This document shows, one piece after another, positions 43,454 through 52,338 of a stretch of DNA of 64,000 bases. The stretch spans positions 13,646-77,645 of the forward strand of contig CAVBBL010000011.1 in NCBI GenBank assembly GCA_963593905.1, read 5' to 3'. The translations under genes were made by a program, and so were the position numbers. The notes beneath the pieces were generated by a model. The model did not search any database. It was not told the DNA's origin and was given only the letters and a program-made list of their open reading frames with translations. The DNA is from CAG-791 sp963593905. Its GTDB lineage: Bacteria; Bacillota; Clostridia; Lachnospirales; Lachnospiraceae. Numbering within the stretch: the first letter of the stretch is position 1; each line of letters opens with the position of its first letter.

Positions 43454-44332
43454 CTATGCTTCCTCACCGGCATTCTTTTTCTTAATATGCTGACTGAGCA
43501 TATTGGCACCGATGCTGAAAGCCAGCACCAGGATCATCAGGATAGCAGAGGAACAGTTTGCCAATGCCTTGTCCTGTCCGTTGACCTGCAGGTTCCAGAT
43601 CTGGATGGAAAGGGTCTCTGCCGGCCGCAGCACATTGAAAGGACAGGTGGGAGAGGTCAGATTCCAGTTTCCCCAGCGCAGATCCGTGCCGGATCCGGTG
43701 GTATACAAAAGGGCTGCAGCCTCACCAAACCCTCTGCCTGCTGCCAGAATAACACCGGTCATGATTCTGGGAATACACGCCGGAATCAGTACATGGATGA
43801 TGGACTGCCATTTGGTAGCACCCAGTCCCAGGCTGGCCTGCAGATAGCCGGCGGGCAACCCCTTGATGGCATCCTCGGTGGTAGTGGTGATCAAGGGCAA
43901 TGTGAGAATAGATACAGAAAGGGCACCTGCTAGCAGACTCTTTCCCATTCCCATAAAGACCAGAAACACCAGATAACCGAACAGGCCTACTACAATAGAG
44001 GGCAGTGAAGAGAGTGTCTCGATACACATCCGGATGAACCGGGTCAGTTTTCCCTGTTTGGCATACATGGCAAGATAAATACCCGCCCCCACCCCCAGGG
44101 GAATGGAGACCAGCAAAGAGATAAATACCAGATACAGCGTATTAAAAAGCTGATTTCCGATGCTCCCCTTTCTGGCGAAGCGGAACATCTCCGGGGTCGC
44201 CTGCAGCAGACCGCCGATGATTACCTTGCCGGCAAAGCCGATGAGCAATGCAAAGAAAGCAAAGGCGATGGCATAAAAGACGCCGGTCATGATCTTATCA
44301 ATGCTGCGGGAACGCTGGATTTTTGCATTCAT
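43454..44332 (-). CDS. pstA: Phosphate ABC transporter permease PstA (292 aa)
   Basis: Six-helix inner-membrane permease of the Pst importer. It carries GSIGNQLFNTLYLVFISLLVSI, ETLSSLPSIVVGLFG and the EAA-type loop LPAGYLQASLGLGATKWQSI. RGFGEAAALLYTTG is a PstA signature. The start overlaps the pstC stop by four bases (ATGA), so translation is coupled. Its length and helix count are normal. Confidence 0.95.
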   Translation of the reverse strand: MNAKIQRSRSIDKIMTGVFYAIAFAFFALLIGFAGKVIIGGLLQATPEMFRFARKGSIGNQLFNTLYLVFISLLVSIPLGVGAGIYLAMYAKQGKLTRFIRMCIETLSSLPSIVVGLFGYLVFLVFMGMGKSLLAGALSVSILTLPLITTTTEDAIKGLPAGYLQASLGLGATKWQSIIHVLIPACIPRIMTGVILAAGRGFGEAAALLYTTGSGTDLRWGNWNLTSPTCPFNVLRPAETLSIQIWNLQVNGQDKALANCSSAILMILVLAFSIGANMLSQHIKKKNAGEEA

Positions 44333-45270
44333 GCCTTCTTAGCCTCCTTTCCTTTCTGCCGGGTCTCTTTTTCCGGTCTCTTAGCCGATACCAGGTGGAT
44401 CAGGAAGATAAACAGCAATGAGATGAGGAACAGCAGCAATGCCATGCTCCACAGAGCAGACTTCAGCTCGCCGCCTTCCATGGCATTGCCCATCTGGGCT
44501 GCAATCTCTGTGGTCAGGGACTTAGTGGTGGAGAAAATACCGGCGGGAAGGGCAGTGGTCTGTCCGATAACCATAGCCACAGCCAATGCCTCGCCAAAGG
44601 CTCTTGCCAGGCCCATGATAATGCCGGTGACGACGCCGGGAGCCGCTGCCGGAATGACGATGCGGTAGATGGTCTGCCATCTGGTGGAGCCCAGTCCATA
44701 GGCTGCCATGCGGCAGTCCTTGGAGACAGCCCGCAGGGCATCTGCCGACACACTGGTAATAGTAGGAAAAATCATGACTGCCAATACCATGCCGGCTGCC
44801 AGAATAGAATGTCCCACCTGTCTGTGAAATACATTTTTGATAAAAGGTATCAGGACAGTAAGACCCACCCAACCATAGACCACGGAGGGAATACCCGCAA
44901 AGATCTCCACTACCGGTCTGTAGAACTTCTCACCGAATTTCGGAGAGATTTCGGTGATGAAAATGGCAGATCCCAGTGAGAATGGGGTAGAGATCAGCAG
45001 CGCAAGTCCGCAGGTTGCCAGAGAACCGACGATGAAAATCAGTGCACCGGCTGCGCCGCCGCCCGCTGCGCCGTCCACCGGGGACCAGTCGGCACTTCCC
45101 AGAAATTCAAACAGGCTGTGTCCAAATACCAGGAAGGTAGCCGAGCCCTTATAAATCAGGAATGCGCCGATGACGATGGTCAGAAAGATCACAAAGAGTC
45201 CGCAGACCGTCATGAGCTCTCTCCAGAAATATTCCTTGGCGAACATATTCCTTTCCGTTGTTTTTTCCAT
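44329..45270 (-). CDS. pstC: Phosphate ABC transporter permease PstC (313 aa)
   Basis: Second Pst permease. The N-terminal helix (LMTVCGLFVIFLTIVIGAFL) is followed by a periplasm-facing loop with LFEFLGSADWSPVDGAAGGG, then five helices. EIFAGIPSVVYGWVGLTVLI and SKDCRMAAYGLGSTRWQTIY are family motifs, the latter forming the ATPase contact. The C-terminus is Lys-rich. ATG 45270 has GGAGGAAATGATTC upstream. A 413-bp gap with a minisatellite and a hairpin separates it from pstS, wider than usual inside a pst operon. Confidence 0.95.
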   Translation of the reverse strand: MEKTTERNMFAKEYFWRELMTVCGLFVIFLTIVIGAFLIYKGSATFLVFGHSLFEFLGSADWSPVDGAAGGGAAGALIFIVGSLATCGLALLISTPFSLGSAIFITEISPKFGEKFYRPVVEIFAGIPSVVYGWVGLTVLIPFIKNVFHRQVGHSILAAGMVLAVMIFPTITSVSADALRAVSKDCRMAAYGLGSTRWQTIYRIVIPAAAPGVVTGIIMGLARAFGEALAVAMVIGQTTALPAGIFSTTKSLTTEIAAQMGNAMEGGELKSALWSMALLLFLISLLFIFLIHLVSAKRPEKETRQKGKEAKKA

Positions 45271-45360
45271 GAATCATTTCCTCCGCATGGAGTGTGCCTA
45301 TCTAATAAAATCGTTTCAGAAAATGCTTCTTATTTACTTTTTATTTCAAAAGTTAATTCG

Positions 45361-45465
45361 GATAATGCTGATGTTAGTTCTAATAGTGCTGACGTCTGTT
45401 CTGATAATGCTGACGTCTGTTCTGATAGTGCTGACGTCTGTTCCGATAGTGTCAACGCTTGTTTC
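45361..45465. repeat. 21-bp minisatellite between pstS and pstC
   Basis: Five direct units of 21 bp start at 45361, 45382, 45403, 45424 and 45445, close to GATAATGCTGACGTCTGTTCT. The three central units differ by one or two bases, the outer ones by more. On the plus strand an ORF crosses them but is antisense to pstC at its start and has no ribosome site. Confidence 0.92.
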
Positions 45466-45487
45466 AGATATTTTTATTCACAAACGA

Positions 45488-45515
45488 GCGGACTCGGCTT
45501 TCGCTTTTTGTCCGC
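45488..45515 (-). terminator. Hairpin in the pstS-pstC gap
   Basis: GCGGAC (45488-45493) pairs with GTCCGC (45510-45515). The minus-strand 3' side lacks a clear T tract. It may stabilise the 3' end of pstS mRNA. Apart from this and the minisatellite, the 413-bp gap shows no recognisable gene. Confidence 0.45.
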
Positions 45516-45683
45516 CCGCTTCTGAATAGGAGTTCTTTATAGGAGTTTTGTAGGAGTTTATGAGAAATTTAGCAAGTTATCTATCGTTTGTGTTTGGAGA
45601 ACCTTACAGCAGTTATTCCTTTTCACCGACGTATCCCCTTCAGAGAGGATTACGCCGAATGAAAAAACTCAGATTTCTTTTTC

Positions 45684-46673
45684 TTAGTGCTCTAAGCTGC
45701 TCATCTTAGCAGCTACGCCGTAGCCAAGCTCCTCTGTGTGAGAATTAAAGTCTGCATCGGACATGATGTAGTCAAGAAATGCCTTGTTTACTTCATCAGG
45801 CTCGCCCTTGGTATACATATGCTCTGCAGTCCATACAGGATAAGTGCCGTTGTAGGTATTCTCCAGTGTAGGCTCTACGCCGTCGATAGCGATGGTGGAT
45901 ACTCCTGTGTCACTGCCGGTGAGATAGGAAAGTGCTACATAACCGATCGCACCCTTGGTATCCTTTACATTCTGGAGAAGGACACCGGAATCATCAGTTT
46001 CCATGGATGCGTTGGAAGCTTCCTCGTTGCCGTCCAGTGCATACTTCTGGAAGGTAGCGCGAGTGCCGGAAGAGGTGGGACGGGTTACCAGAACGATGTC
46101 CTCATCAGGTCCGCCTACTTCGCTCCAATTGGTGGTCTTACCGGTAAAAATGGAGATCAGCTGCTCCTTGGTCAGGTCGGTTACGCCTGCCTCTGCCACA
46201 TCAGGATTGACGATGGCAGCCATAGTCACGATGCAAACCTGATGATCTACCAGGTCTGCTGCCTGGTCAGCTTCCAGCTTGTCCTCTGCTGCCACATCGG
46301 AATCACCGATAGTAACAGTGCCTTCCGCCACCTGCTTTAAGCCCTCACCGGAACCGCCGGCATCTACCGTGATGGAAACATCGGGATACTTGGAAATAAA
46401 CATGTCAGCAGCTTCATCTACCAGAGGTTTTAATGCGGAAGAGCCTGCTGCGGTGATGGTGCCAGTCAGATCTGCAGCTGCCTCCGTGGTCTCTGTGCTC
46501 TCGCTTGCCGCTGCGTCAGCGGATTCCTCTGCGGCGCTCTCTTCCGTAGCAGCTGCCTCGGTGGAAGCAGCATCTGTGCTTGCAGAAGAACTGCCGCATC
46601 CTGCCAGCATAGCACCGGCCATGGTCAATGCTGCTGTCAAAGCGATCATCTTTGATACTACGTTCTTTTTCAT
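45684..46673 (-). CDS. pstS: Phosphate-binding lipoprotein PstS (329 aa)
   Basis: Extracellular phosphate-binding component of the Pst importer. Type II signal peptide MKKNVVSKMIALTAALTMAG then AMLAGC, lipid Cys at residue 26. A Ser/Ala/Glu/Thr-rich tether follows (about 27-75). The binding fold has GTITAAGSSALKPLVDEAAD, DAGGSGEGLKQVAEGTVTIG, DSDVA and VLVTRPTSSGTRATFQKYAL, which contain the phosphate contacts. The start at 46673 is behind AAAAGGAG. First gene of the pst operon, with a candidate Pho box upstream. Unusually, the next gene pstC is 413 bp away. Confidence 0.96.
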   Translation of the reverse strand: MKKNVVSKMIALTAALTMAGAMLAGCGSSSASTDAASTEAAATEESAAEESADAAASESTETTEAAADLTGTITAAGSSALKPLVDEAADMFISKYPDVSITVDAGGSGEGLKQVAEGTVTIGDSDVAAEDKLEADQAADLVDHQVCIVTMAAIVNPDVAEAGVTDLTKEQLISIFTGKTTNWSEVGGPDEDIVLVTRPTSSGTRATFQKYALDGNEEASNASMETDDSGVLLQNVKDTKGAIGYVALSYLTGSDTGVSTIAIDGVEPTLENTYNGTYPVWTAEHMYTKGEPDEVNKAFLDYIMSDADFNSHTEELGYGVAAKMSSLEH

Positions 46674-46716
46674 AATAATCTCCTTTTTAAAACCTGTTTC
46701 GTTTCGGTACAACCCG

Positions 46717-46782
46717 ATTCTATTCCAGGTCCGTTTTTCCTGATAGCATGCAAAAGTAAGATGTACGTAAAAAGGAGGTAAA
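46717..46782 (-). promoter_or_regulatory. Candidate Pho box and -10 of the pst operon
   Basis: On the minus strand TTTACC-N5-TTTACG-N5-CTTACT (46755-46782) gives three hexamers with an 11-bp period, as PhoP/PhoB-family regulators prefer. A possible -10, TAGAAT (46717-46722), lies 32 bp downstream; the -35 position is poor, as expected for an activated promoter. The likely activator is the regulator at 38390-39064. Confidence 0.5.
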
Positions 46783-46837
46783 GTGTCCTTTGCATGCCAC
46801 TTGGGCGCAAATCACAAGATAATGACAGAAAATAAAC

Positions 46838-46872
46838 AACAAAAAAGGCACAGTTCATTTTTGTCTGTGCCC
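46838..46872 (-). terminator. Terminator after the toxin-antitoxin operon
   Basis: On the minus strand GGCACAG pairs with CTGTGCC around an 11-nt loop, followed by TTTTTTGTTG. It lies about 60 bases downstream of the toxin stop and isolates the pair from pstS. Confidence 0.88.
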
Positions 46873-46930
46873 TTTGCATGCAAAAACGCCATCCGTTTTA
46901 AAGTGACGCTTTTTATATCTGTTATTCTGT

Positions 46931-47245
46931 TTAACTGATCAGCCAACTGTAATCCTTACGACAGTCAAGAATATAATCCACATACACCATATCATCTTTG
47001 ATTTGATAAAGAATAAGATACCAATTTTCAACAAACATCTTGTGATATTTATTCGGCGGTATATAAGGTTCCTCAAAGAACGGGAAACGCTGCGGCATAT
47101 GGTCTAAAGAACGCATCGCCGCCAGCAGTTCTTTCTTTTTTGCAACGGCGGCTTCTTTGCTGACCTGAGCCATAAAGCGGATGTGTATTCCCAACATTTT
47201 CTTTGCCCTGTCAGAAACAATCACTTTATATCTCTTATCTGCCAT
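46931..47245 (-). CDS. RelE/ParE-family toxin (104 aa)
   Basis: Probable toxin of a type II toxin-antitoxin pair. It starts MADKRYKVIVSDRAKKMLG, the usual beta-strand and helix opening of ParE/RelE folds, and contains FFEEPYIPPNKYHKMFVENW, then YLILYQIKDDMVYVDYILDC. RelE types cleave mRNA at the ribosome, ParE types poison gyrase; the sequence does not decide between them. The gene starts three bases after the antitoxin stop, so the two are translated together. Cargo-like location between the pst operon and mfd. Confidence 0.9.
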   Translation of the reverse strand: MADKRYKVIVSDRAKKMLGIHIRFMAQVSKEAAVAKKKELLAAMRSLDHMPQRFPFFEEPYIPPNKYHKMFVENWYLILYQIKDDMVYVDYILDCRKDYSWLIS

Positions 47246-47248
47246 ACA

Positions 47249-47515
47249 CTATACCTCTGCGATCACATCATCAAGATACGCATCCAGTTCATCAAGAGTA
47301 CAGCCATTTCTTCCTGCCATTCTGTCTTCTTCAACAGCAAGCAGTTCTTCCCTTAATTTCAGCATTTTTTCCCAACGGTTATAAGTTTCAATATCCATAA
47401 CCACCAAATCTCCCTCACCATTCTTGGTTAGGAATACCGGCTCTGCCGTTTTACGGCACATATCGGCAATCTCATTGTAGTTCTGGCGGATTGCTGCGGA
47501 CGGACGAATATTCAT
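47249..47515 (-). CDS. Phd/YefM-family antitoxin (88 aa)
   Basis: Antitoxin and probable autorepressor of the pair. It starts MNIRPSAAIRQNYNEIADMC, the DNA-binding half of Phd/YefM proteins, followed by PVFLTKNGEGDLVVMDIETY. The C-terminal half (about residues 50-88) is the toxin-binding helix region, ending LDAYLDDVIAEV. AAGGAGG lies nine bases before the ATG at 47515; the frame open to 47533 is less likely. The 95-bp gap upstream to mfd is AT-rich and should hold the promoter, but no clear hexamers were found. Confidence 0.92.
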   Translation of the reverse strand: MNIRPSAAIRQNYNEIADMCRKTAEPVFLTKNGEGDLVVMDIETYNRWEKMLKLREELLAVEEDRMAGRNGCTLDELDAYLDDVIAEV

Positions 47516-47610
47516 AATGATACCTCCTTGCAACAGTTATGGTAGTAATATTCTAACTATATTATGCTCATTTCATGCAACCAGGTCAACACTTTCAAGA
47601 AATCACTATA

Positions 47611-50600
47611 CTATCGCAGCAGCTTGGCCATAGTCACCAATATCTCTTCCACAGCCTCCAGAAGCGTCTCCTCGTCCTTCACCGTCACGCCGCTGGTCTT
47701 AAAGCTATAGGTAAACACCGGCGCACCCTTGACAGTGAACTGCATCTGTCCACGGAACTGCTTTAAAAACAGGGGAATATTCTCCACTCGAAGCTTGGCC
47801 CCGTCCGCCGGATAGAGGCGAACGCTCCCTCCTGCCCCGGTGATCTCTTTTAAGTCCAGCGTTCCGGCAATGGCACGGATCAGTGCCACCCGCAGCAGAT
47901 TTTTAGCCGGCATGGGGATATCTCCGAAGCGATCCTGCAGCTCATCCCGTACATCCTCGCAGTCCTCTGTGCCGGTAATGGCGGCAATGCGCTTGTAGAT
48001 ATCCAATTTCTGCACCTCGTTGACGATATAGCTCTCCGGAATATAGGCATCCACGTGCAGATTGACACTGGTATTTTTCTCCTGTTCCACCGGCAGACCC
48101 TTGACCGTCTTCACCGCCTCGTCCAGGAGCTTACAGTACATATCGTACCCCACTGCCTGCATATGACCGTGCTGCGCCCTGCCCAGCACACTGCCGGCGC
48201 CTCGGATCTCCAGATCCCGCATCGCGATTTTAAAGCCGCTTCCCAATTCTGTGAATTCCCGGATGGCAGACAAACGCTTTTCCGCCACCTCCTTCAGCAT
48301 CTTATCCCTCTTGTACATCAGGAAAGCAAAGGCAGTGCGATTGGAACGCCCCACACGCCCCCGCAGCTGATAGAGCTGGGAGAGGCCCATCTGATCCGCA
48401 TCGCTGATAATCATGGTATTGACATTGGAAATATCCAGACCAGTCTCAATGATGGTCGTGGACACCAACACATCGATTTCCCCGTCTATAAAGGCATACA
48501 TAATCTTTTCCAGCTGGGACTCGCTCATCTGACCGTGGGCGAAGGCCACCCTTGCCTCCGGCACCAACTCCCCGATTCGCGATGCTGTGATTTCGATGTC
48601 ATTGACCCGATTGTGGACATAATAGACCTGCCCCTTCCGGGACAGCTCCCGGACGATGGCCTCCCGAATCATCTCTTCATTATATTCCATGACATAGGTC
48701 TGGATGGGCTGACGCTCTCCCGGCGCCTCCTCCAGGACACTCATATCCCGGATGCCCACCAGACTCATGTGCAATGTTCTGGGGATGGGTGTGGCTGTCA
48801 GCGTCAGCACATCTACATCCTCTTTCATCTGTTTGATCTTTTCCTTGTGAGTGACACCGAAGCGCTGCTCCTCATCCACTACCAAAAGACCCAGATTCTT
48901 AAACTGCACATCCTTTCCCAGGAGTCTGTGTGTTCCTACTACGATATCACACTGTCCGTTTTTGAGAGCCTGCAGGGTGGCCTTCTGCTCTGTAGGGGTG
49001 CGGAAGCGGGAGAGAAGTCCCACATTCACCGGAAAAGCATGCATCCGCTCGCAGAAGGTATTGTAGTGCTGCTGTGCCAAAATCGTGGTAGGAACCAGGA
49101 CTGCCACCTGCATGCCGTCCTGCACCGCCTTAAAGGCAGCCCGGACGGCAATCTCTGTCTTGCCATAACCCACATCTCCGCAGATCAGGCGATCCATGAT
49201 TCTGGTACTCTCCATATCCGCCTTGGTATCAGCGATGGCCTGCAGCTGATCCTCTGTCTCATTGTAAGGGAACATTTCCTCAAATTCCTGCTGCCACACT
49301 GTATCCTTGGTAAAGGCATGTCCCTGATGAGACTGACGTTTTGCATAGAGCTCCACCAGATCTTGCGCCACCAGCTCTACAGCCTTCTGCACCTTATTTC
49401 TGGTATTGGTCCACTCCTGGGAGCCGAGCTTATTGAGCTTAGGCTTCACTGCCCCTGCCGCCGCGTACTTCTGCAGCACATTCAATTCAGTAGGCAGCAC
49501 ATAAAGTGTGCCTCCGCCACCGTACTCGATCTTGATATAATCCTTGGCAATGTGCTCTACTTCTATCTTTTCAATGCCTCGGTAGATTCCCACACCGTGA
49601 TCCTCATGAACCACATAGTCTCCCACCTTCAGGTCATTGAAATCCTGAATGCGCTCACCCTCGTATTTCTTCTTTTTCCGAGCCCTTTTCTTTTGCTTTT
49701 CCGTGCCGAAAATATCGGATTCGGCGATAACAGTGAATTTTAATGCCGGATAAGAAAAACCGTGCAGCACAGCACCATACTGGGTCATGATCTCCCCGGG
49801 CTTTAACTCTCTGTCCGGATTGTCACTGTAAAAGGCCGTGATACCATTGTCCGTCAGATCCGCCGCCAGACGCTTAGCTCTGGTGCGGGAGGGAGAGAGA
49901 ATCAGCACCCGACTGTTTTCCTTTCGCAGCTTCCCCAAATCCGTCTGCAAGGTATCAAAGCTGTTATTATAGGGCGCCGTGCTCTGGGCGTGCATGGAAT
50001 AAACCGGTACCTTTTCCATGAGATCACAACCCGCAGAAAGCCCGGAAAGTCCCACCCTTCTGTAGTCCGTCAATTGGCTGCGCAGACTGTCATAGCTTCG
50101 AAGCAACTCCATCTGTCCCGGCAGGATATACCCCTTTTTCACCCGCTGGGTCATGCTCTCCCTGAACTCTAATTCCACGGCGCAGGCATGCTCCTGGCAG
50201 TGCTTTGGCTCATCCAGGAAAACCATGGTGTCCTCCGCGTCAAAGAGATCCAGAAAATTAGAGGCCGCCGGATAGAAATAATGAATAAAACTCTCCAGCC
50301 CCTCATAATTTTTCCAGTTCTCCGCCTGATCCAATACATCCTCTATGGTTTCCTTCAGACGATGAGCCTCCTCACTCTGCCGCTTTTCCCGGAATGTTTT
50401 CTCTGTTTTGTCCGCCTCTTTTCTAATTCGTTCCAGACCTGCCGACAGGTGTGCCTCTCCCAACAGCATCTCCGTAGCCGGGTAGATCTTTACCGATTCC
50501 AGCTGCTGAATGGAGCGTTGAGAGAGCACATCAAAGCTGCGGATAGATTCCACCTCATCCCCCCACAGCTCGATACGGTACGGATTTTCCTCTGTCAGGT

Positions 50601-51162
50601 CATAGATGTCGATGATATCCCCTCGAATGGCGAACTGACCACCGTGCTCTACCTGAAAGCTCTTCTCATAACCCATAGCCACCAGCTGCTTTGCAATGGC
50701 AGACTCCTCGGCAGGCTCTCTTTTACTGACGGATAAGATCATGTTCTGCATGACCGTTAGAGAAATCTGAGGCGTCATCAAGGCGGACAGCGTGGTGACC
50801 ACTGTCACAGGACGATTCTCCGCAATCCTCCGCAGCACCTTAAGACGCTGGGTCTCCAGCTCCTTGCCGCGAATATCCGCCTGATAAAAAATCAGATCCT
50901 TCGCCGGAAAAAGCATGGTATTTCTGTCATAAAAGCGATAATCCTCCCACAGCTCCCTGGCCCGCTGACTGCTATAGGTCAGAATCACCTTCCTCCTGCT
51001 GTAGGCCGCCAGCCCAGGCTCACTGCACATGGCACAGGCCAACTGCATTTTCTGGGATTCCACGCACCCATCTGCCCAGACAGCTGCCCCCGCCTTCTCC
51101 AGGCACTGCACCATATCCCTGTATTCCTTTAATTCCCGTAAGGGCGCTGTCAAAGCTCTCAT
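47611..51162 (-). CDS. mfd: Transcription-repair coupling factor Mfd (1183 aa)
   Basis: ATP-dependent translocase that removes stalled RNA polymerase and recruits UvrA. Domains in order: a UvrB-like N-terminal part (LTYSSQRARELWEDYRFYDR ... DIIDIYDLTEENPYRIELWG), the RNA-polymerase-interacting domain (LKVGDYVVHEDHGVGIYRG, near residue 515), the helicase core with ICGDVGYGKTEIAVRAAF (about 655-675) and VVDEEQRFGVTHKE (about 760), then QLRGRVGRSNRTAFAFL, and the C-terminal TRCF domain. MRALTAPLRELKEYRDM at 51162 follows GAGGAAG, itself the edge of an A-module repeat. A frame open to 51270 reads through that repeat. pth is upstream on the same strand. Confidence 0.97.
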   Translation of the reverse strand: MRALTAPLRELKEYRDMVQCLEKAGAAVWADGCVESQKMQLACAMCSEPGLAAYSRRKVILTYSSQRARELWEDYRFYDRNTMLFPAKDLIFYQADIRGKELETQRLKVLRRIAENRPVTVVTTLSALMTPQISLTVMQNMILSVSKREPAEESAIAKQLVAMGYEKSFQVEHGGQFAIRGDIIDIYDLTEENPYRIELWGDEVESIRSFDVLSQRSIQQLESVKIYPATEMLLGEAHLSAGLERIRKEADKTEKTFREKRQSEEAHRLKETIEDVLDQAENWKNYEGLESFIHYFYPAASNFLDLFDAEDTMVFLDEPKHCQEHACAVELEFRESMTQRVKKGYILPGQMELLRSYDSLRSQLTDYRRVGLSGLSAGCDLMEKVPVYSMHAQSTAPYNNSFDTLQTDLGKLRKENSRVLILSPSRTRAKRLAADLTDNGITAFYSDNPDRELKPGEIMTQYGAVLHGFSYPALKFTVIAESDIFGTEKQKKRARKKKKYEGERIQDFNDLKVGDYVVHEDHGVGIYRGIEKIEVEHIAKDYIKIEYGGGGTLYVLPTELNVLQKYAAAGAVKPKLNKLGSQEWTNTRNKVQKAVELVAQDLVELYAKRQSHQGHAFTKDTVWQQEFEEMFPYNETEDQLQAIADTKADMESTRIMDRLICGDVGYGKTEIAVRAAFKAVQDGMQVAVLVPTTILAQQHYNTFCERMHAFPVNVGLLSRFRTPTEQKATLQALKNGQCDIVVGTHRLLGKDVQFKNLGLLVVDEEQRFGVTHKEKIKQMKEDVDVLTLTATPIPRTLHMSLVGIRDMSVLEEAPGERQPIQTYVMEYNEEMIREAIVRELSRKGQVYYVHNRVNDIEITASRIGELVPEARVAFAHGQMSESQLEKIMYAFIDGEIDVLVSTTIIETGLDISNVNTMIISDADQMGLSQLYQLRGRVGRSNRTAFAFLMYKRDKMLKEVAEKRLSAIREFTELGSGFKIAMRDLEIRGAGSVLGRAQHGHMQAVGYDMYCKLLDEAVKTVKGLPVEQEKNTSVNLHVDAYIPESYIVNEVQKLDIYKRIAAITGTEDCEDVRDELQDRFGDIPMPAKNLLRVALIRAIAGTLDLKEITGAGGSVRLYPADGAKLRVENIPLFLKQFRGQMQFTVKGAPVFTYSFKTSGVTVKDEETLLEAVEEILVTMAKLLR

Positions 51163-51177
51163 TTTCTTCCTCTTTAA

Positions 51178-51303
51178 ACCGCAATTCATTGCGGCTGCGT
51201 GTGCGATCCTGCAAGGATGCCGCAGGCATCCTTGTAATGACTGAAAATGACTGATGTCATTTTCAGTCATTTTATTCCTTTATGCCGCAATTCATTGCCG
51301 GCA
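51178..51303 (-). repeat. Modular repeat A-C-D-A between pth and mfd
   Basis: In plus order: A ACCGCAATTCATTGCGGC (51179-51195), C CAAGGATGCC/GGCATCCTTG (51212-51234), D AATGACTGAAAATGAC/GTCATTTTCAGTCATT (51236-51272), A TGCCGCAATTCATTGCCGGC (51283-51302). No B module here. The first A joins AAAGAGG, the mfd ribosome site. The last A touches the pth stop. Confidence 0.9.
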
Positions 51304-51305
51304 TT

Positions 51306-51887
51306 TTATATTCTTTTATTGAACTGATTCATGGCTGCATCCACCCCGTCTGTCATAAGCGTGGTGACGGCATCCGCCGCTCTTTTCTCAGCGATCACGA
51401 TATTTTCCTTATCGTCCCCCTGGAAATGCCCCAGCACATGATCTGCCAGATTGGCATCAGGACTCGGCTTGGCACCTACACCCACACGCACTCTGGCAAA
51501 GACGTCCGTCCCCAGATGCTGAATGATATTCTTAAGACCATTGTGACCGCCGGCACTGCCCTTTCCCCGTACCCGGAGCTGCCCCACCGGCTGATCAATA
51601 TCATCACTGATGACAATAAGATGTGTCTGGGGATCTACTTTATAATAGTCTACTGCCTCTCGCACAGCCTCACCGCTTAAATTCATATAAGTGAGCGGCT
51701 TCATCAAAAGCACCGGTATCCCATCAATCCTGCCCTTTGCCGCTAAAGATTTTCCAAACCGGCTGGGATTATCAATACCATAGGCATCTGCCAATTCGTC
51801 GATGACATCAAATCCCACATTGTGTCTGGTTCCCTCATATTGCCTGCCCGGATTTCCCAACCCCGCAATAATATATAATTCTGACAT
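51306..51887 (-). CDS. pth: Peptidyl-tRNA hydrolase (193 aa)
   Basis: Releases tRNA from peptidyl-tRNA dropped by ribosomes. It starts MSELYIIAGLGNPGRQYEGT, then RHNVGFDVIDELADAY with the catalytic His, and PLTYMNLSGEAV. DDIDQPVGQLRVRGKGSAGG and HNGLKNIIQHLGTDVFARVR are family signatures. Length is typical. The start at 51887 is set by MSELYIIAGLGNPG and AAGGCAAG upstream; the frame extending to 52037 has no ribosome site. It precedes mfd, the order common in Bacillota. Confidence 0.97.
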   Translation of the reverse strand: MSELYIIAGLGNPGRQYEGTRHNVGFDVIDELADAYGIDNPSRFGKSLAAKGRIDGIPVLLMKPLTYMNLSGEAVREAVDYYKVDPQTHLIVISDDIDQPVGQLRVRGKGSAGGHNGLKNIIQHLGTDVFARVRVGVGAKPSPDANLADHVLGHFQGDDKENIVIAEKRAADAVTTLMTDGVDAAMNQFNKRI

Positions 51888-52063
51888 ACCGTCTTGCCTT
51901 TCTACATTGTTTTCAAGAGTAGTTTCATGATTTATTTCCCGTTCACGGTAACATATTTTTCCCACAAAAACAACGGACATTGAACTGCCCCCTTCCGGAG
52001 CGTAGCAGCCTTCAGAGTTATTTTTCTGCCAAAACAACGCGCAGCTGAACTGCCAAAAAGGTA

Positions 52064-52313
52064 ATGCACCGGAGCAGGGGAAGAATGGCTCGCATCCTTT
52101 GCACCAAGCGCCAGTTTTGCTTAGGTCCGCATCGAAGACGGAGGATGGTATCTGACGCGCTTTCCGTGCGCGGCAGATAGGCCCGCCTGTCTGAGCATCC
52201 CCGCATCAGGCGGGGATGCGAGTTAAGGGCCGGCCATCCGAAGGCGAGAGGCGGACCTTAGCAAAACGGTGCGGCGTGCATGGTGCGAGACTTCTTCCAC
52301 TGCTCCGGTGCAT
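52064..52313. repeat. Fold-back element, long copy (G family)
   Basis: The left arm (52064-52130) starts ATGCACCGGAGCAG and ends GCTTAGGTCCGC; the right arm (52251-52313) is its imperfect complement, from GCGGACCTTAGC to CTGCTCCGGTGCAT. A 120-bp centre carries CATCCCCGC/GCGGGGATG. Inner words CTCGCACC and TTTTGCTAAGG and the flank GGCCGGG match the copy at 41408-41495. No transposase is encoded. It fills most of the 527-bp gap between spoVG and pth; no gene was seen in the rest. Confidence 0.85.
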
Positions 52314-52338
52314 GGCCGGGAAGCCAAAAAAACACAAA

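Noticed and set aside
45361..45465. CRISPR-like array
   Set aside because: Units are directly joined without spacers and no cas genes are near; it is a minisatellite.
45118..45525. 135-codon plus-strand frame with heptapeptide repeats (SDNADVC-like)
   Set aside because: The repeats come from the 21-bp minisatellite; the first half is antisense to pstC and no ribosome site precedes it.
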